This document shows, one piece after another, positions 14,698-24,680 of a DNA stretch of 41,424 nt. Each line of letters starts with the position of its first letter. The first letter of the stretch is position 1. A program made the translations under genes and the position numbers. The stretch covers positions 1-41,424 of the forward strand of contig JADZFW010000169.1 of NCBI GenBank assembly GCA_020854235.1, written 5' to 3'. The notes under the pieces were generated by a model that ran no database searches, was not told the origin of the DNA, and saw nothing but the letters and a program-made list of their open reading frames with translations. This DNA comes from Flavobacteriaceae bacterium (GTDB lineage Bacteria; Bacteroidota; Bacteroidia; Flavobacteriales; Flavobacteriaceae).

Positions 14698-14705
14698 TAC
14701 TTTTG
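14698..14705 (+). promoter_or_regulatory. Promoter -7 element for the TPR protein gene
   Basis: TACTTTTG matches TAnnTTTG and lies 45 bases before the ATG at 14751. Together with the minus-strand element at 14588-14595 it forms a divergent promoter region. Confidence 0.5.
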
Positions 14706-14750
14706 AACAATAGAGAATCTCTACAGTAAACGTTTAAAATTAACTACAAA

Positions 14751-17700
14751 ATGCCTAAAAAGTTTTTCGTTATCCTTTGGATTGGGTTTGCATTCAATTA
14801 TTTAAATGCTCAGGAAACTACCTATTATACACATGATGAAGCCGATTATTTTCATGCATTGGAATTGTATCACAACAAAGCTTACGTAGCAGCACAACAT
14901 GCTTTCAAAGAAATCAGTAGTAATTACGATGAATTTTCTGAAATGCGAGCCAATTGTGATTATTACGTAGCCAATTGCGCCGTGCGATTAGGGGATCAAA
15001 ATGCAGATGAACTCGTTACCGATTTTGTCGATAAATATCCAAATAGTACCAAACGCAACGATGCTTTTATGGAAGTGGCAACTTATTATTACAATACAGG
15101 AAAGTATGCTCATGCCCTTAAATGGTTGCAAAGAGTGAAACATAAAAATATGCCTCAACGGGCTTATGAGGATTTTTTATTCAAATATGGTTACGCCCTA
15201 TTTGCTACCAACAACCTTTCTGAATCCAAAAAGTATTTTGTGCAATTGGTCGATTCTCCCGATTATGGAGCCCAAGCCAAATACTACTACGGATTTGTAG
15301 CGTATGAACAAGATGATTATGAAAATGCCGATAAATACCTAGGCGAAGTAGCCCAAGAATCGGAATATAAAAAAGATGTTTCCTATTATATGGCCGATAT
15401 GAATTTCAAATTGGGTAAATTCCAACAAGCCATCGATGCCGGTTTGCCGTTGATTAATACAGCCGCTCCTGCCGAAAGATCGGAAATTAATAAAATTGTA
15501 GGGGAAAGCTATTTCAATTTGGAACAATACGGCAAAGCCATTCCTTATCTGAAAGAATACAAAGGCAAACAAGGTAAATGGACCAATACGGATTACTATT
15601 TACTCGGTTATTCTTATTACAAACAAAATGATTTTCCAAATGCCATTGCCCAATTCAACAAGATTATTGATGGGAACAATGCGGTAGCTCAAAATGCCTA
15701 TTATCACTTGGCCGAATGTTATTTGAAAACCAATAAAAAATCGGAAGCGTTGAATGCTTTTCGAAATGCCAGTCAAATGTCATTCAAACCTCAGATTCAA
15801 GAAGATGCTTATTTGAATTATGCCAAATTGAGTTATGAAATCGGGAATCCTTATAAAAATGTGGCAGAAGTTTTACAAGATTTCTTAAAAGCGTATCCCA
15901 ATGCTGCAGAAAAAGAACAAATCAAAAAACTGATCATCAGTGCCTATGTCGTTTCCAAAGACTATGCTGGGGCTTTACAATATTTGGAAAGTGAAAAACA
16001 AAATAAACAAAACAGCATATATCAAAAAGTGGCCTACGAACGAGGCGTACAATTGTTTAAGGAAGCGCGCTATCACGAAGCCGGAATTCACTTTGACAAA
16101 TCATTGACCAATCCTGTAGACGCTGAATATACTGCCCGTGCTACCTATTGGAAAGGTGAAACGGCCTTCCAATTAAATGAGTACACCGATGCTTTACGCA
16201 GTTATATCAATTTTCAAAATTTGCCGGCTTCTGAAGTGTTGGAAGAAGGCAAAAATATTGATTATCAAATCGCTTATACGCATTTCAAACAAAAAGAATA
16301 CACCAAAGCAGCCGAATCTTTCAATCGTTATGTCAAAAAAGCAAATACAGATGCCGAAAAGTTAAATGATGCTTACTTGAGATTGGGTGATACTTATTTT
16401 GTGACCAGTGCCTATCAAAAAGCAGTTGATGCTTATCTTAAATCGATTGATTTAAATTCCAAAACTGCCGATTATGCTACGTTTCAAGCAGCCGTAAGCT
16501 ATGGTTTTGTTCAAAACAACAATCAGAAAATAACTTTGTTGAATAAAGTGGTTAACTCATATCCCAATTCTTCTTATAAAGATGATGCCCTATATGTAAT
16601 GGGAACAACTTATACCAGTATGAATCAACCCAACAAAGCTATTGAATCCTATGATAAATTGATCAAAGATCTTCCCAATAGCTCATTTGTACCAAGAGCC
16701 TTATTGAAAAAAGGTCTAATTTATTACAATGAAAATCAAATTGAGGAAGCCTTGAAAACCTTCAAATTAGCAGTTAAAAATTATCCCAATACACCTATCG
16801 CGCAGGAAGCAGTTCAAAATGCACGTCAAATCTATATCGATACCGGTAGAGTGGATGAATATGCTTCTTGGGTAAAAGATTTGAGTTTTGTAAACGTAAC
16901 CGATGCCGAATTGGATCATGATATGTATGAATCGGCTGAAAAACAATTTGTGACCGGTGATAATGCCAAAGCAGTAGTATCCTTTAAAAAATACTTACAA
17001 TCTTATCCTAATGGACTACACGCTTTGCCTGCTCATTTTTACTTGGCTCAAGCCTTGGAAAGTATTCAAAAACAATCTGAAACAATTCCACATTATCAAT
17101 ATGTAGCCAATCAACCCCAAAGCGAATTTACAGAACAAGCTTTGGTTAAACTTTCTCAAATGTATCTGAATGCCGATAATTGGACCGATGCAACGCCAAT
17201 CTTATTGAAATTGGAACAAGTAGCCGACCACAGTCAAAATGTAATGTATGCCCAAAGTAATTTGATGAAATCATATTACAATAAAGGCAATTACGCACAA
17301 GCGGTTATCTACGCCGATAAAGTTTTGAAAAGCTCTGAATTGGATGCCAAAGTCAAAGCCGATGCACAAATTATTATTGCCCGTTCTGCCTTTAAAACAC
17401 AAGACTTTGACAAAGCTAGATCGTCTTACAAACTAGTGGAAAGTGTAGCATCGGGTGAATTGAAAGCAGAAGCTTTATTTTATGATGCCTATTTTAAAAA
17501 TCAGGATGGTGATTACAAGAACTCAAATGTAGTGGTACAAAAAATAGCAGCCGATTATGCAGCTTATAAATATTGGGGAGCAAAAGGATTGGTTGTAATG
17601 GCTCAAAACTTTTACGGTTTAAAAGATGCCTATCAAGCCACCTACATTTTGGAAAGTGTGATTAAGAATTTCACCCAATTTGAAGATGTTGTAGCAGAAG

Positions 17701-17768
17701 CACAAGCCGAATTAAAGAAAATTAAAGCTGAACAAGCCAAAACCAATGACTCGGTTATTGAAGATTAA
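14751..17768 (+). CDS. Large exported tetratricopeptide-repeat protein
   Basis: The 1005-residue product has a signal peptide (about residues 1-20, ending FNYLNAQ) and no lipobox, so it is probably periplasmic or at the outer membrane. Almost the whole mature protein consists of TPR-like helix pairs, with phrases such as YYLGYSYYKQNDFPNAIAQF, NAYYHLAECYLKTNKKSEAL and YVMGTTYTSMNQPNKAIESY. Lys- and Glu-rich sequence near the C-terminus lacks a type IX sorting domain. TPR proteins usually act as scaffolds for protein complexes. A barrel protein gene follows after 48 bases, so the two are likely co-transcribed and may form one envelope assembly. Confidence 0.85.
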   Translation: MPKKFFVILWIGFAFNYLNAQETTYYTHDEADYFHALELYHNKAYVAAQHAFKEISSNYDEFSEMRANCDYYVANCAVRLGDQNADELVTDFVDKYPNSTKRNDAFMEVATYYYNTGKYAHALKWLQRVKHKNMPQRAYEDFLFKYGYALFATNNLSESKKYFVQLVDSPDYGAQAKYYYGFVAYEQDDYENADKYLGEVAQESEYKKDVSYYMADMNFKLGKFQQAIDAGLPLINTAAPAERSEINKIVGESYFNLEQYGKAIPYLKEYKGKQGKWTNTDYYLLGYSYYKQNDFPNAIAQFNKIIDGNNAVAQNAYYHLAECYLKTNKKSEALNAFRNASQMSFKPQIQEDAYLNYAKLSYEIGNPYKNVAEVLQDFLKAYPNAAEKEQIKKLIISAYVVSKDYAGALQYLESEKQNKQNSIYQKVAYERGVQLFKEARYHEAGIHFDKSLTNPVDAEYTARATYWKGETAFQLNEYTDALRSYINFQNLPASEVLEEGKNIDYQIAYTHFKQKEYTKAAESFNRYVKKANTDAEKLNDAYLRLGDTYFVTSAYQKAVDAYLKSIDLNSKTADYATFQAAVSYGFVQNNNQKITLLNKVVNSYPNSSYKDDALYVMGTTYTSMNQPNKAIESYDKLIKDLPNSSFVPRALLKKGLIYYNENQIEEALKTFKLAVKNYPNTPIAQEAVQNARQIYIDTGRVDEYASWVKDLSFVNVTDAELDHDMYESAEKQFVTGDNAKAVVSFKKYLQSYPNGLHALPAHFYLAQALESIQKQSETIPHYQYVANQPQSEFTEQALVKLSQMYLNADNWTDATPILLKLEQVADHSQNVMYAQSNLMKSYYNKGNYAQAVIYADKVLKSSELDAKVKADAQIIIARSAFKTQDFDKARSSYKLVESVASGELKAEALFYDAYFKNQDGDYKNSNVVVQKIAADYAAYKYWGAKGLVVMAQNFYGLKDAYQATYILESVIKNFTQFEDVVAEAQAELKKIKAEQAKTNDSVIED

Positions 17769-17816
17769 CCCGTTGATAAGTTTGCTTTTATAAACCCATT
17801 TTAAGACTCTTATAAG

Positions 17817-19562
17817 ATGATATCTCAAATAAAAAGAATAATTACAATTAGTATATTAGTAAATGGAATCGGATTCAATCTTTGGGCTCAAACGCCAAAA
17901 GATACCTTGAATACCGAAGTGATTGAAGTGGTAAAACCTTATGTCCCCACCATTTCCGATTCGTTTAAAATCACCGATCAACCACCCGTAACCGAAGAAG
18001 TGGTCGAAAAAGACAGCATTCAATATCAAATCAATTCAGTACCGGTGGCTTCTACTTTTACACCCAATAAGGGGAAAGCCAAAGGCGTAACCAAACCGGT
18101 TCCCGAAAAATTATTTGACAATTATATTTCTATTGGTTTTGGAAATTATACTTCGCCTTTATTAGATGCTTATGTTCGCACTTACCCCAATAGAGATGCA
18201 GAATTGGGTATTATTTTGAAACACCATTCATCACAAGGAGGAATCAAAGATGTGTTGTTAAAAGATGCCTATTCCGATTCCAAAGCCAGTATCTATTACA
18301 AACAAGAAACCAATGCCAACATTTGGAAAATGGGTTTGGATATCAAGCATGGTATTTATAACTATTACGGATTACCCGAAACGCCAGTTTTTACGGAAGC
18401 TTATTTGGATGAAATTGACCCCAAACAATCTTTTTTAGGTATTGAAATCAATGGAGAGATCGATTTTACTGATTTCTTTGTCAAAGGTGCAAAAATTCAA
18501 ATGAGTTCTTTCACAGACCATTTCAATAGTAACGAACAAAGATTTAGAATACAACCTATTCTTGAATTGCCCATTTCTTCCGAACGCATCAATTTCCGAT
18601 TTGATTTGGATTACTTAAATGGAAAATTTGAGAAATATTACAATTCAAATGATGAAATTCACTACAATTATCTACATGTGGGAGTTGAACCCAATTTTGA
18701 AGTGTTACGCGATTATTTAAGTATTAATTTGGGTGCAAAAGTCTATTATATGATGGATTTGAAAAACGGGGAAGGAGCTTTTAAAGCTTATCCCAATGTA
18801 GATGCTTCCTATATGCTTATCGATGAAGTGCTCACTATTTTTGGAGGTGCAACAGGTGGATTGACCTACAATACTTATGAAGATTTAACAATTGAAAATC
18901 CATTCCTTTCTCCCAATTTTTACAGCGTTCCTACAGATGAAAAATATCGATTTTATGCAGGTATGAAAGGAAAATTGGCTAGCAATATGAGTTATTTGGT
19001 TTCAGGTGCATATAGCCAGATTGAAAATCAAAGCCTATACCTTTTAAATCCTTCTAAAACCGATGGAATTATTGAAGTTGAACAACCATATGAGTTGGGG
19101 AATTCATTTGGAGTAATTTATGACAATACTTCATTGATTGCTTTGAATGGCGAGTTGAGTCTGGATTTTTCTAAAGAATTTACTTTTGGAGGTAATGTAT
19201 CATACAAAATGTACAATTTTGAAAATGTCGAAGAAGCCTATAATTTACCGGCTTTAAAGACAAGTATCTTTGCCGATTACCACGATAAAAAATGGAGAGG
19301 CTCAGCCAAATTATTCATGATGAGCGACCGTAAAGATATGGAAGTTCCGTATGGAATAATGACATTTGCACCTGAAGACTATACGGTTTCCAGTGGTACC
19401 TTTATAGATTTAAATGCTGAAATGTCCTATACTTTTACTGAACGACTTTCCGCTTTCGCCAAAGCCAATAATCTGCTGACAACCAATTACAAGCGTTATT
19501 ACAACTATCCTGTTCAAGGATTGCAAGTATTAGCAGGAATTACTTATAAGTTTGATTTGTAG
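17817..19562 (+). CDS. Outer-membrane beta-barrel protein (TonB-receptor-like barrel, no plug seen)
   Basis: The 581-residue product has a signal peptide (about 1-25, ending GFNLWAQ). After a linker rich in Thr, Val and Pro, the remainder consists of alternating amphipathic strands rich in Tyr, Gly and Asn (for example NYISIGFGNYTSPLLDAYVR), ending in GLQVLAGITYKFDL with a C-terminal strand typical of outer-membrane barrels. A TonB-receptor plug domain is not recognisable and the protein is shorter than most SusC-type receptors. It is probably partnered with the TPR protein upstream. The transported substrate, if any, is unknown. Confidence 0.75.
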   Translation: MISQIKRIITISILVNGIGFNLWAQTPKDTLNTEVIEVVKPYVPTISDSFKITDQPPVTEEVVEKDSIQYQINSVPVASTFTPNKGKAKGVTKPVPEKLFDNYISIGFGNYTSPLLDAYVRTYPNRDAELGIILKHHSSQGGIKDVLLKDAYSDSKASIYYKQETNANIWKMGLDIKHGIYNYYGLPETPVFTEAYLDEIDPKQSFLGIEINGEIDFTDFFVKGAKIQMSSFTDHFNSNEQRFRIQPILELPISSERINFRFDLDYLNGKFEKYYNSNDEIHYNYLHVGVEPNFEVLRDYLSINLGAKVYYMMDLKNGEGAFKAYPNVDASYMLIDEVLTIFGGATGGLTYNTYEDLTIENPFLSPNFYSVPTDEKYRFYAGMKGKLASNMSYLVSGAYSQIENQSLYLLNPSKTDGIIEVEQPYELGNSFGVIYDNTSLIALNGELSLDFSKEFTFGGNVSYKMYNFENVEEAYNLPALKTSIFADYHDKKWRGSAKLFMMSDRKDMEVPYGIMTFAPEDYTVSSGTFIDLNAEMSYTFTERLSAFAKANNLLTTNYKRYYNYPVQGLQVLAGITYKFDL

Positions 19563-19717
19563 AAAATTTTAAATATTTATGATTCTATTGATTGTCGAAA
19601 AATGTTATATTATCACATGATCTTTAATGCGAAAGCAGGAATCTAGCATAATCTAAAAAAGAGAATTCAATACTGATTTAGCTCTCACTGAGCTTAAATT
19701 AACCGTTCTTATAAAAA

Positions 19718-19756
19718 CTTCTAACTTCTAACCTCTAATTTCTAAGTTCTAAGTTC
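19718..19756. repeat. Short TTCTAA-type microsatellite before the methyltransferase gene
   Basis: The 7-base word CTTCTAA and near copies recur about five times. The reverse-complement version occurs at 24597-24635 next to the tRNA gene. No function is evident. Confidence 0.7.
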
Positions 19757-19757
19757 C

Positions 19758-19765
19758 TATATTTG
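19758..19765 (+). promoter_or_regulatory. Promoter -7 element placed 4 bases before the start codon
   Basis: TATATTTG matches TAnnTTTG. The ATG is at 19770, so transcription would begin at or very near the start codon, which suggests a leaderless mRNA. No -33 TTG is obvious. Confidence 0.45.
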
Positions 19766-19769
19766 CCCC

Positions 19770-20954
19770 ATGGATTCCAATTATAAAATGATTGCCACCA
19801 CTTTATTTGGTTTGGAAGAAGTGTTGGCAGAAGAATTGCGCAAATTAGGCGCTATGGACGTGCAAACAGGTGTACGAAGTGTTTCATTTGTAGGAGACAA
19901 AGGTTTTATGTATAAAGCCAACCTCAGTTTGAGAACGGCTATACGTATTCTCAAACCCTTGAGAAGTTTCTCGGCAAGAGATGAACATGAGATGTACGAC
20001 AAACTCAAAAAAATGTATTGGGAAAACATTATTGCAAAAGATCAAACTTTTGCTATTAATGCAGTGGTCAATTCACGTAATTTTACTACCAATTCACATT
20101 ACATCAGCCTGAAAGCCAAAGATGCTATTGTCGATTATTTCAGAGAAAAATACGACGATCGCCCCGATGTAGATATCAAACATCCCGATGTCCGATTGCA
20201 TATACATGTCGAAAATCAAGCATGTAGTGTAGCGATTGATAGTTCGGGTGATTCATTGCACAAAAGAGGTTATCGCGATAAAACAAATCTAGCTCCAATA
20301 AACGAAGTGTTGGCAGCAGGATTGGTATTACTGTCAGGTTATAAAGGGCATACACATTTCATCGATCCCATGTGTGGAAGTGGAACGATTTTGATTGAAG
20401 CAGCCATGATTGCAGCCAATATACCCGCTAATATCAACAGACCCGAATTTGGGTTTGAGAAATGGGAAGATTACGATGTCGAACTCTTTGATACCATTCA
20501 CGATTCCTTGATGAATAAGGTGGTAAATCCTACGCACAAAATCATGGGGTTTGATAAAGCACCATCGGCAGTTGAAAAAGCCAAAGACAATATTGAAAAT
20601 GCCAATCTTTCAGATTTTATCAAAGTGTTTCAAATCAACTTTTTTGAATCTGAAAAAGAGTGGGAAGGGCCTACAACTATACTTTTCAATCCACCTTATG
20701 GTGAACGTTTGGAATTGGATAATATCGAATTGTTTTACAAACAAATTGGAGATACACTCAAGCACAATTATCCCGACACCATGGCATGGTTTATCACTTC
20801 CGATATGGAAGCATTAAAGTATGTTGGATTGCGAACTTCCCGTAAAATAGCCATGAAAAATGGTGATTTGGATTGTAAATTTGTCAAATATGAAATGTAT
20901 CCGGGATCTAAAAAAGGCAAATACTTAAACCTCAATTCCAATGAAGGTTCTTAA
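19770..20954 (+). CDS. rlmL: THUMP-domain RNA guanine N2-methyltransferase (RlmL-like)
   Basis: RlmL methylates N2 of a guanine in 23S rRNA with S-adenosylmethionine. The 394-residue protein has an N-terminal ferredoxin-like and THUMP region (about 1-155), then the Rossmann methyltransferase domain with the SAM motif DPMCGSGTILIEAA (199-212) and catalytic NPPYGERL (307-314). It lacks the second RlmK half found in the E. coli fused protein, so it corresponds to the stand-alone Bacteroidota and Gram-positive form. Exact target guanine is inference. The start codon lies almost at the predicted transcription start. Confidence 0.85.
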   Translation: MDSNYKMIATTLFGLEEVLAEELRKLGAMDVQTGVRSVSFVGDKGFMYKANLSLRTAIRILKPLRSFSARDEHEMYDKLKKMYWENIIAKDQTFAINAVVNSRNFTTNSHYISLKAKDAIVDYFREKYDDRPDVDIKHPDVRLHIHVENQACSVAIDSSGDSLHKRGYRDKTNLAPINEVLAAGLVLLSGYKGHTHFIDPMCGSGTILIEAAMIAANIPANINRPEFGFEKWEDYDVELFDTIHDSLMNKVVNPTHKIMGFDKAPSAVEKAKDNIENANLSDFIKVFQINFFESEKEWEGPTTILFNPPYGERLELDNIELFYKQIGDTLKHNYPDTMAWFITSDMEALKYVGLRTSRKIAMKNGDLDCKFVKYEMYPGSKKGKYLNLNSNEGS

Positions 20955-20990
20955 CACCTTCCATTAATATAATATAAAATTCTATTTCAA

Positions 20991-21383
20991 ATGAAGCCTC
21001 AATCGGTTCCTACAAATATTGATGCCTATATTTCTCAATTTCCACCTGAAATTCAATTGATTTTGAATCAAATGAGAAACTTAATTCTTCAAGCTGCTCC
21101 GGAATCAAAAGAAGTAATCAGTTATCAGATGCCGGCTTTTCAATACAAAGGGATATTGGTCTATTTTGCAGCTTATGCCAAGCATATTGGATTTTATCCA
21201 ACACCTAGTGCAATTGAAAAATTTAAATCAGAACTTTCTGAATATAAAACTTCAAAAGGTGCTGTACAATTCCCAATTAACCAGCCATTACCTGAAGATC
21301 TCATAACCAGAATGGTCCAATTTAGAGTAAGGGAAAATGAAATGAAAGCCGATTTAAAAGTGCGCTCTAAAAAAGGTAAATAA
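20991..21383 (+). CDS. DUF1801 / YdhG-like small protein
   Basis: The 130-residue protein matches the DUF1801 family (YdhG-like): YISQFPPEIQLILNQMRNLI, ESKEVISYQMPAFQ, VYFAAYAKHIGFYPTP and KGAVQFPINQPLPEDLI are typical. It has no signal peptide. Bacillus YdhG (Fra) is described as a frataxin-like iron chaperone, but most members are uncharacterised, so an iron role is only a possibility. It lies 36 bases after the methyltransferase gene and may be co-transcribed with it. Confidence 0.85.
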   Translation: MKPQSVPTNIDAYISQFPPEIQLILNQMRNLILQAAPESKEVISYQMPAFQYKGILVYFAAYAKHIGFYPTPSAIEKFKSELSEYKTSKGAVQFPINQPLPEDLITRMVQFRVRENEMKADLKVRSKKGK

Positions 21384-21435
21384 TTTTGTGTTGAATTAGA
21401 AACTTAAATTTTTCAAATGCATAATCCATTAAAAA

Positions 21436-21455
21436 AACCGATTTTTTAATTGGTT
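21436..21455. terminator. Weak hairpin between convergent genes
   Basis: AACCGATT, a TTTT loop, and AATTGGTT (one G-T pair) give an 8-bp stem between the DUF1801 gene and guaB. The stem is AT-rich and lacks a clear T-run, so this is a weak call. Confidence 0.3.
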
Positions 21456-21509
21456 ATTTCTGTTTCAAGAATCTATTTAAAAGATGAATAATGCCAATCA
21501 AATAGATGA

Positions 21510-23039
<1,530 letters not shown>

Positions 23040-23053
23040 TTAATAATTGCGAG

Positions 23054-23061
23054 CAAAGATA
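23054..23061 (-). promoter_or_regulatory. Promoter -7 element for guaB
   Basis: Minus strand reads TATCTTTG (TAnnTTTG). It would give a leader of about 65 bases before the guaB ATG at 22982. No riboswitch-like fold was recognised in that leader. Confidence 0.45.
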
Positions 23062-23099
23062 ATTGAATAATTGAATAATTAAAATGAAATTTTGTAATA

Positions 23100-24164
23100 T
23101 TAGTCACTTAAAACTGTAGCAGCTATTACAACCTGATTATTAAAATCAAAAAGAGCTTGATTTTCCCAAGGTGAACCGTCGGTGGCTGTTGACCCGTTAT
23201 AAGCTACTAATTCTGCTCCCCAATAAGCATATCCTAGACAACGATCATTACTGAGTAACAAATCATTGAGTTGTAGTAAATAATCTTTTTGACCTTGTGG
23301 CGTGGCAGGAAAACTTGAAATCAACTGACTTTCCAAACCAACAATATTATTGGTCCAATCATTCCAATCCAAACTAAATGGATAAGCTGTTTCGGCTATG
23401 ACTAAATCTTTATTATAAGTGGAGATGAGCGAATTGATGTTGTTTTGCAATAAAGTCAAATCCTTACCATGCCAGATAGGATAATAGGAAAGTCCGATAA
23501 TATCGTAATCTAAACTGGACATTTTATTGAAAAAAGTATATGCGTCGGAATGACCTGCATAGTGCAACATGATTTTAGCTTGTGGAGCATAAGTTCGAAC
23601 GGCACTAATACCACTAGCTAGAAGTTCTTTAAACTGGGTTTCATTGGTGTTGAGATTTCCATTTGGAAAAAGCATTCCCGGATTGATTTCATTACCTATC
23701 TGAATATAATCAGGTTGCATTTGAAGGGCAATTTTTTTGGTATATTGAAAAACACTGTCTTTCAAAATAGGAAAAGATAAGGCTTGCCAAGCGGTAGGAG
23801 TAGATTGATGTCCCGGATCAGCCCAAGTATCTGAATAGTGAACTGTCAACCATACTTTAAGCCCGTTTTGATGGACACGTTGAACCAATTGTTTGACTTC
23901 TTCAAATCCGGAATGTGCATTGACTGGTGTATGCCAAAGTCTTATTCTGACGGTATTCATTCCATTTAATTTCAATATGTTGAGCATATTGTCAACTTGA
24001 TGAGAAGCGTTGTAAAAGGTGATATTTTTGGACTCAATTTCAGGTAGAGAAGATAAATCACAAGCTTTGATAATCAATGAATCAGGTGGAGTAGGAGTTG
24101 GATTATTAGAATCTCCACAATTGGAAACTAAGAGTAGAAGAATTAAATATTGAATACGATACAT
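23100..24164 (-). CDS. GH53 endo-beta-1,4-galactanase, lipoprotein
   Basis: GH53 enzymes cut beta-1,4-galactan such as the galactan side chains of pectin. The 354-residue protein has a lipoprotein signal (residues 1-16, LLLLVSNC, C16) and a Pro/Thr linker. The TIM-barrel segments TVRIRLWHTP (71-80), VWLTVHYSDTWADPGHQ (104-120), YIQIGNEINPGMLFPNG with acid/base E159, and VIAETAYPF with nucleophile E258 match the family. Lipid anchoring suggests a cell-surface or periplasmic enzyme. No SusC/SusD pair or other glycan genes flank it, so it is not part of a visible polysaccharide utilisation locus. Its promoter element is at 24182-24189. Confidence 0.9.
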   Translation of the reverse strand: MYRIQYLILLLLVSNCGDSNNPTPTPPDSLIIKACDLSSLPEIESKNITFYNASHQVDNMLNILKLNGMNTVRIRLWHTPVNAHSGFEEVKQLVQRVHQNGLKVWLTVHYSDTWADPGHQSTPTAWQALSFPILKDSVFQYTKKIALQMQPDYIQIGNEINPGMLFPNGNLNTNETQFKELLASGISAVRTYAPQAKIMLHYAGHSDAYTFFNKMSSLDYDIIGLSYYPIWHGKDLTLLQNNINSLISTYNKDLVIAETAYPFSLDWNDWTNNIVGLESQLISSFPATPQGQKDYLLQLNDLLLSNDRCLGYAYWGAELVAYNGSTATDGSPWENQALFDFNNQVVIAATVLSD

Positions 24165-24181
24165 CTGAAATAATTAAGACA

Positions 24182-24189
24182 CAAATGTA
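24182..24189 (-). promoter_or_regulatory. Promoter -7 element for the GH53 gene
   Basis: Minus strand reads TACATTTG (TAnnTTTG), 17 bases before the ATG at 24164. Confidence 0.45.
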
Positions 24190-24298
24190 CTTAATTTCCA
24201 TTACTTGGAATACGAATTGTGATTCAGAAGATTTTTTGCAAGTCTAATTACAGATGAAGTAATTAAATAAACCTTTTAGAATAGCAAAAAATAAAAAA

Positions 24299-24516
24299 GT
24301 GACTCGGCTGGGGCTTCTTCAACTAAGCTCAGGATAAACTTCTCGCCCCACACGGCTTTTGATGAAAATAGTGACCCGGCTGGGGCTTCCTTCGACTATG
24401 CTCAGGATAAACTTCTCGCCCCAAACGGCTATTGATAAATATAGTGACCCGGCTGGGGCTTCCTTCAACTAAGCTCAGAATAAACTTCTCGCCCCACACG
24501 GCTTTTGATGAAAATA
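24299..24516 (-). repeat. Three tandem 72-73-bp repeats containing the 3' tail of tRNA-Lys
   Basis: The units are 24299-24370, 24371-24443 and 24444-24516. Each begins (plus strand) with GTGACCCGGCTGGGGCT, or GTGACTCGG... in the first, identical to the 3' acceptor arm and half of the T-arm of the adjacent tRNA gene. A shared non-tRNA sequence follows (TTCAACTAAGCTCAGGATAA type, then ACTTCTCGCCCC). On the minus strand, TGGGGC and GCCCCA within a unit could form a stem. They lie directly downstream of the tRNA. Confidence 0.9.
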
Positions 24517-24517
24517 G

Positions 24518-24590
24518 TGACCCGGCTGGGGCTCGAACCCAGGACCCACAGATTAAGAGTCTGTAGCTCTACCAACTGAGCTACCGAGTC
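24518..24590 (-). tRNA. tRNA-Lys, anticodon CTT
   Basis: On the minus strand the cloverleaf is complete: acceptor GACTCGG with CCGGGTC, D-arm GCTC ... GAGC, anticodon stem ACAGA/TCTGT with loop CTCTTAA and anticodon CTT (Lys, codon AAG), variable loop, and T-arm CTGGG-TTCGAGC-CCCAG. The discriminator base is A, and CCA is not encoded. A -7 type promoter element lies about 70 bases upstream. Three tail-containing repeats follow immediately downstream. Confidence 0.96.
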
Positions 24591-24661
24591 AGGATATTTT
24601 AGAAATTAGAACTTAGAAATTAGAACTTAGAAATGCTAAGATGTTTTCTAAAATAAGTTTG

Positions 24662-24669
24662 CAAATATA
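24662..24669 (-). promoter_or_regulatory. Promoter -7 element for tRNA-Lys
   Basis: Minus strand reads TATATTTG (TAnnTTTG), just after the stop of the 5'-nucleotidase gene and upstream of the tRNA. The space between contains a TTCTAA-type microsatellite (24597-24635). Confidence 0.45.
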
Positions 24670-24680
24670 CAAATACCCTT

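Noticed and set aside
24299-24516. The three repeats as extra tRNA genes
   Set aside because: Each contains only the 3' acceptor and half T-arm sequence; there is no D-arm, anticodon stem or loop, so none can form a tRNA.
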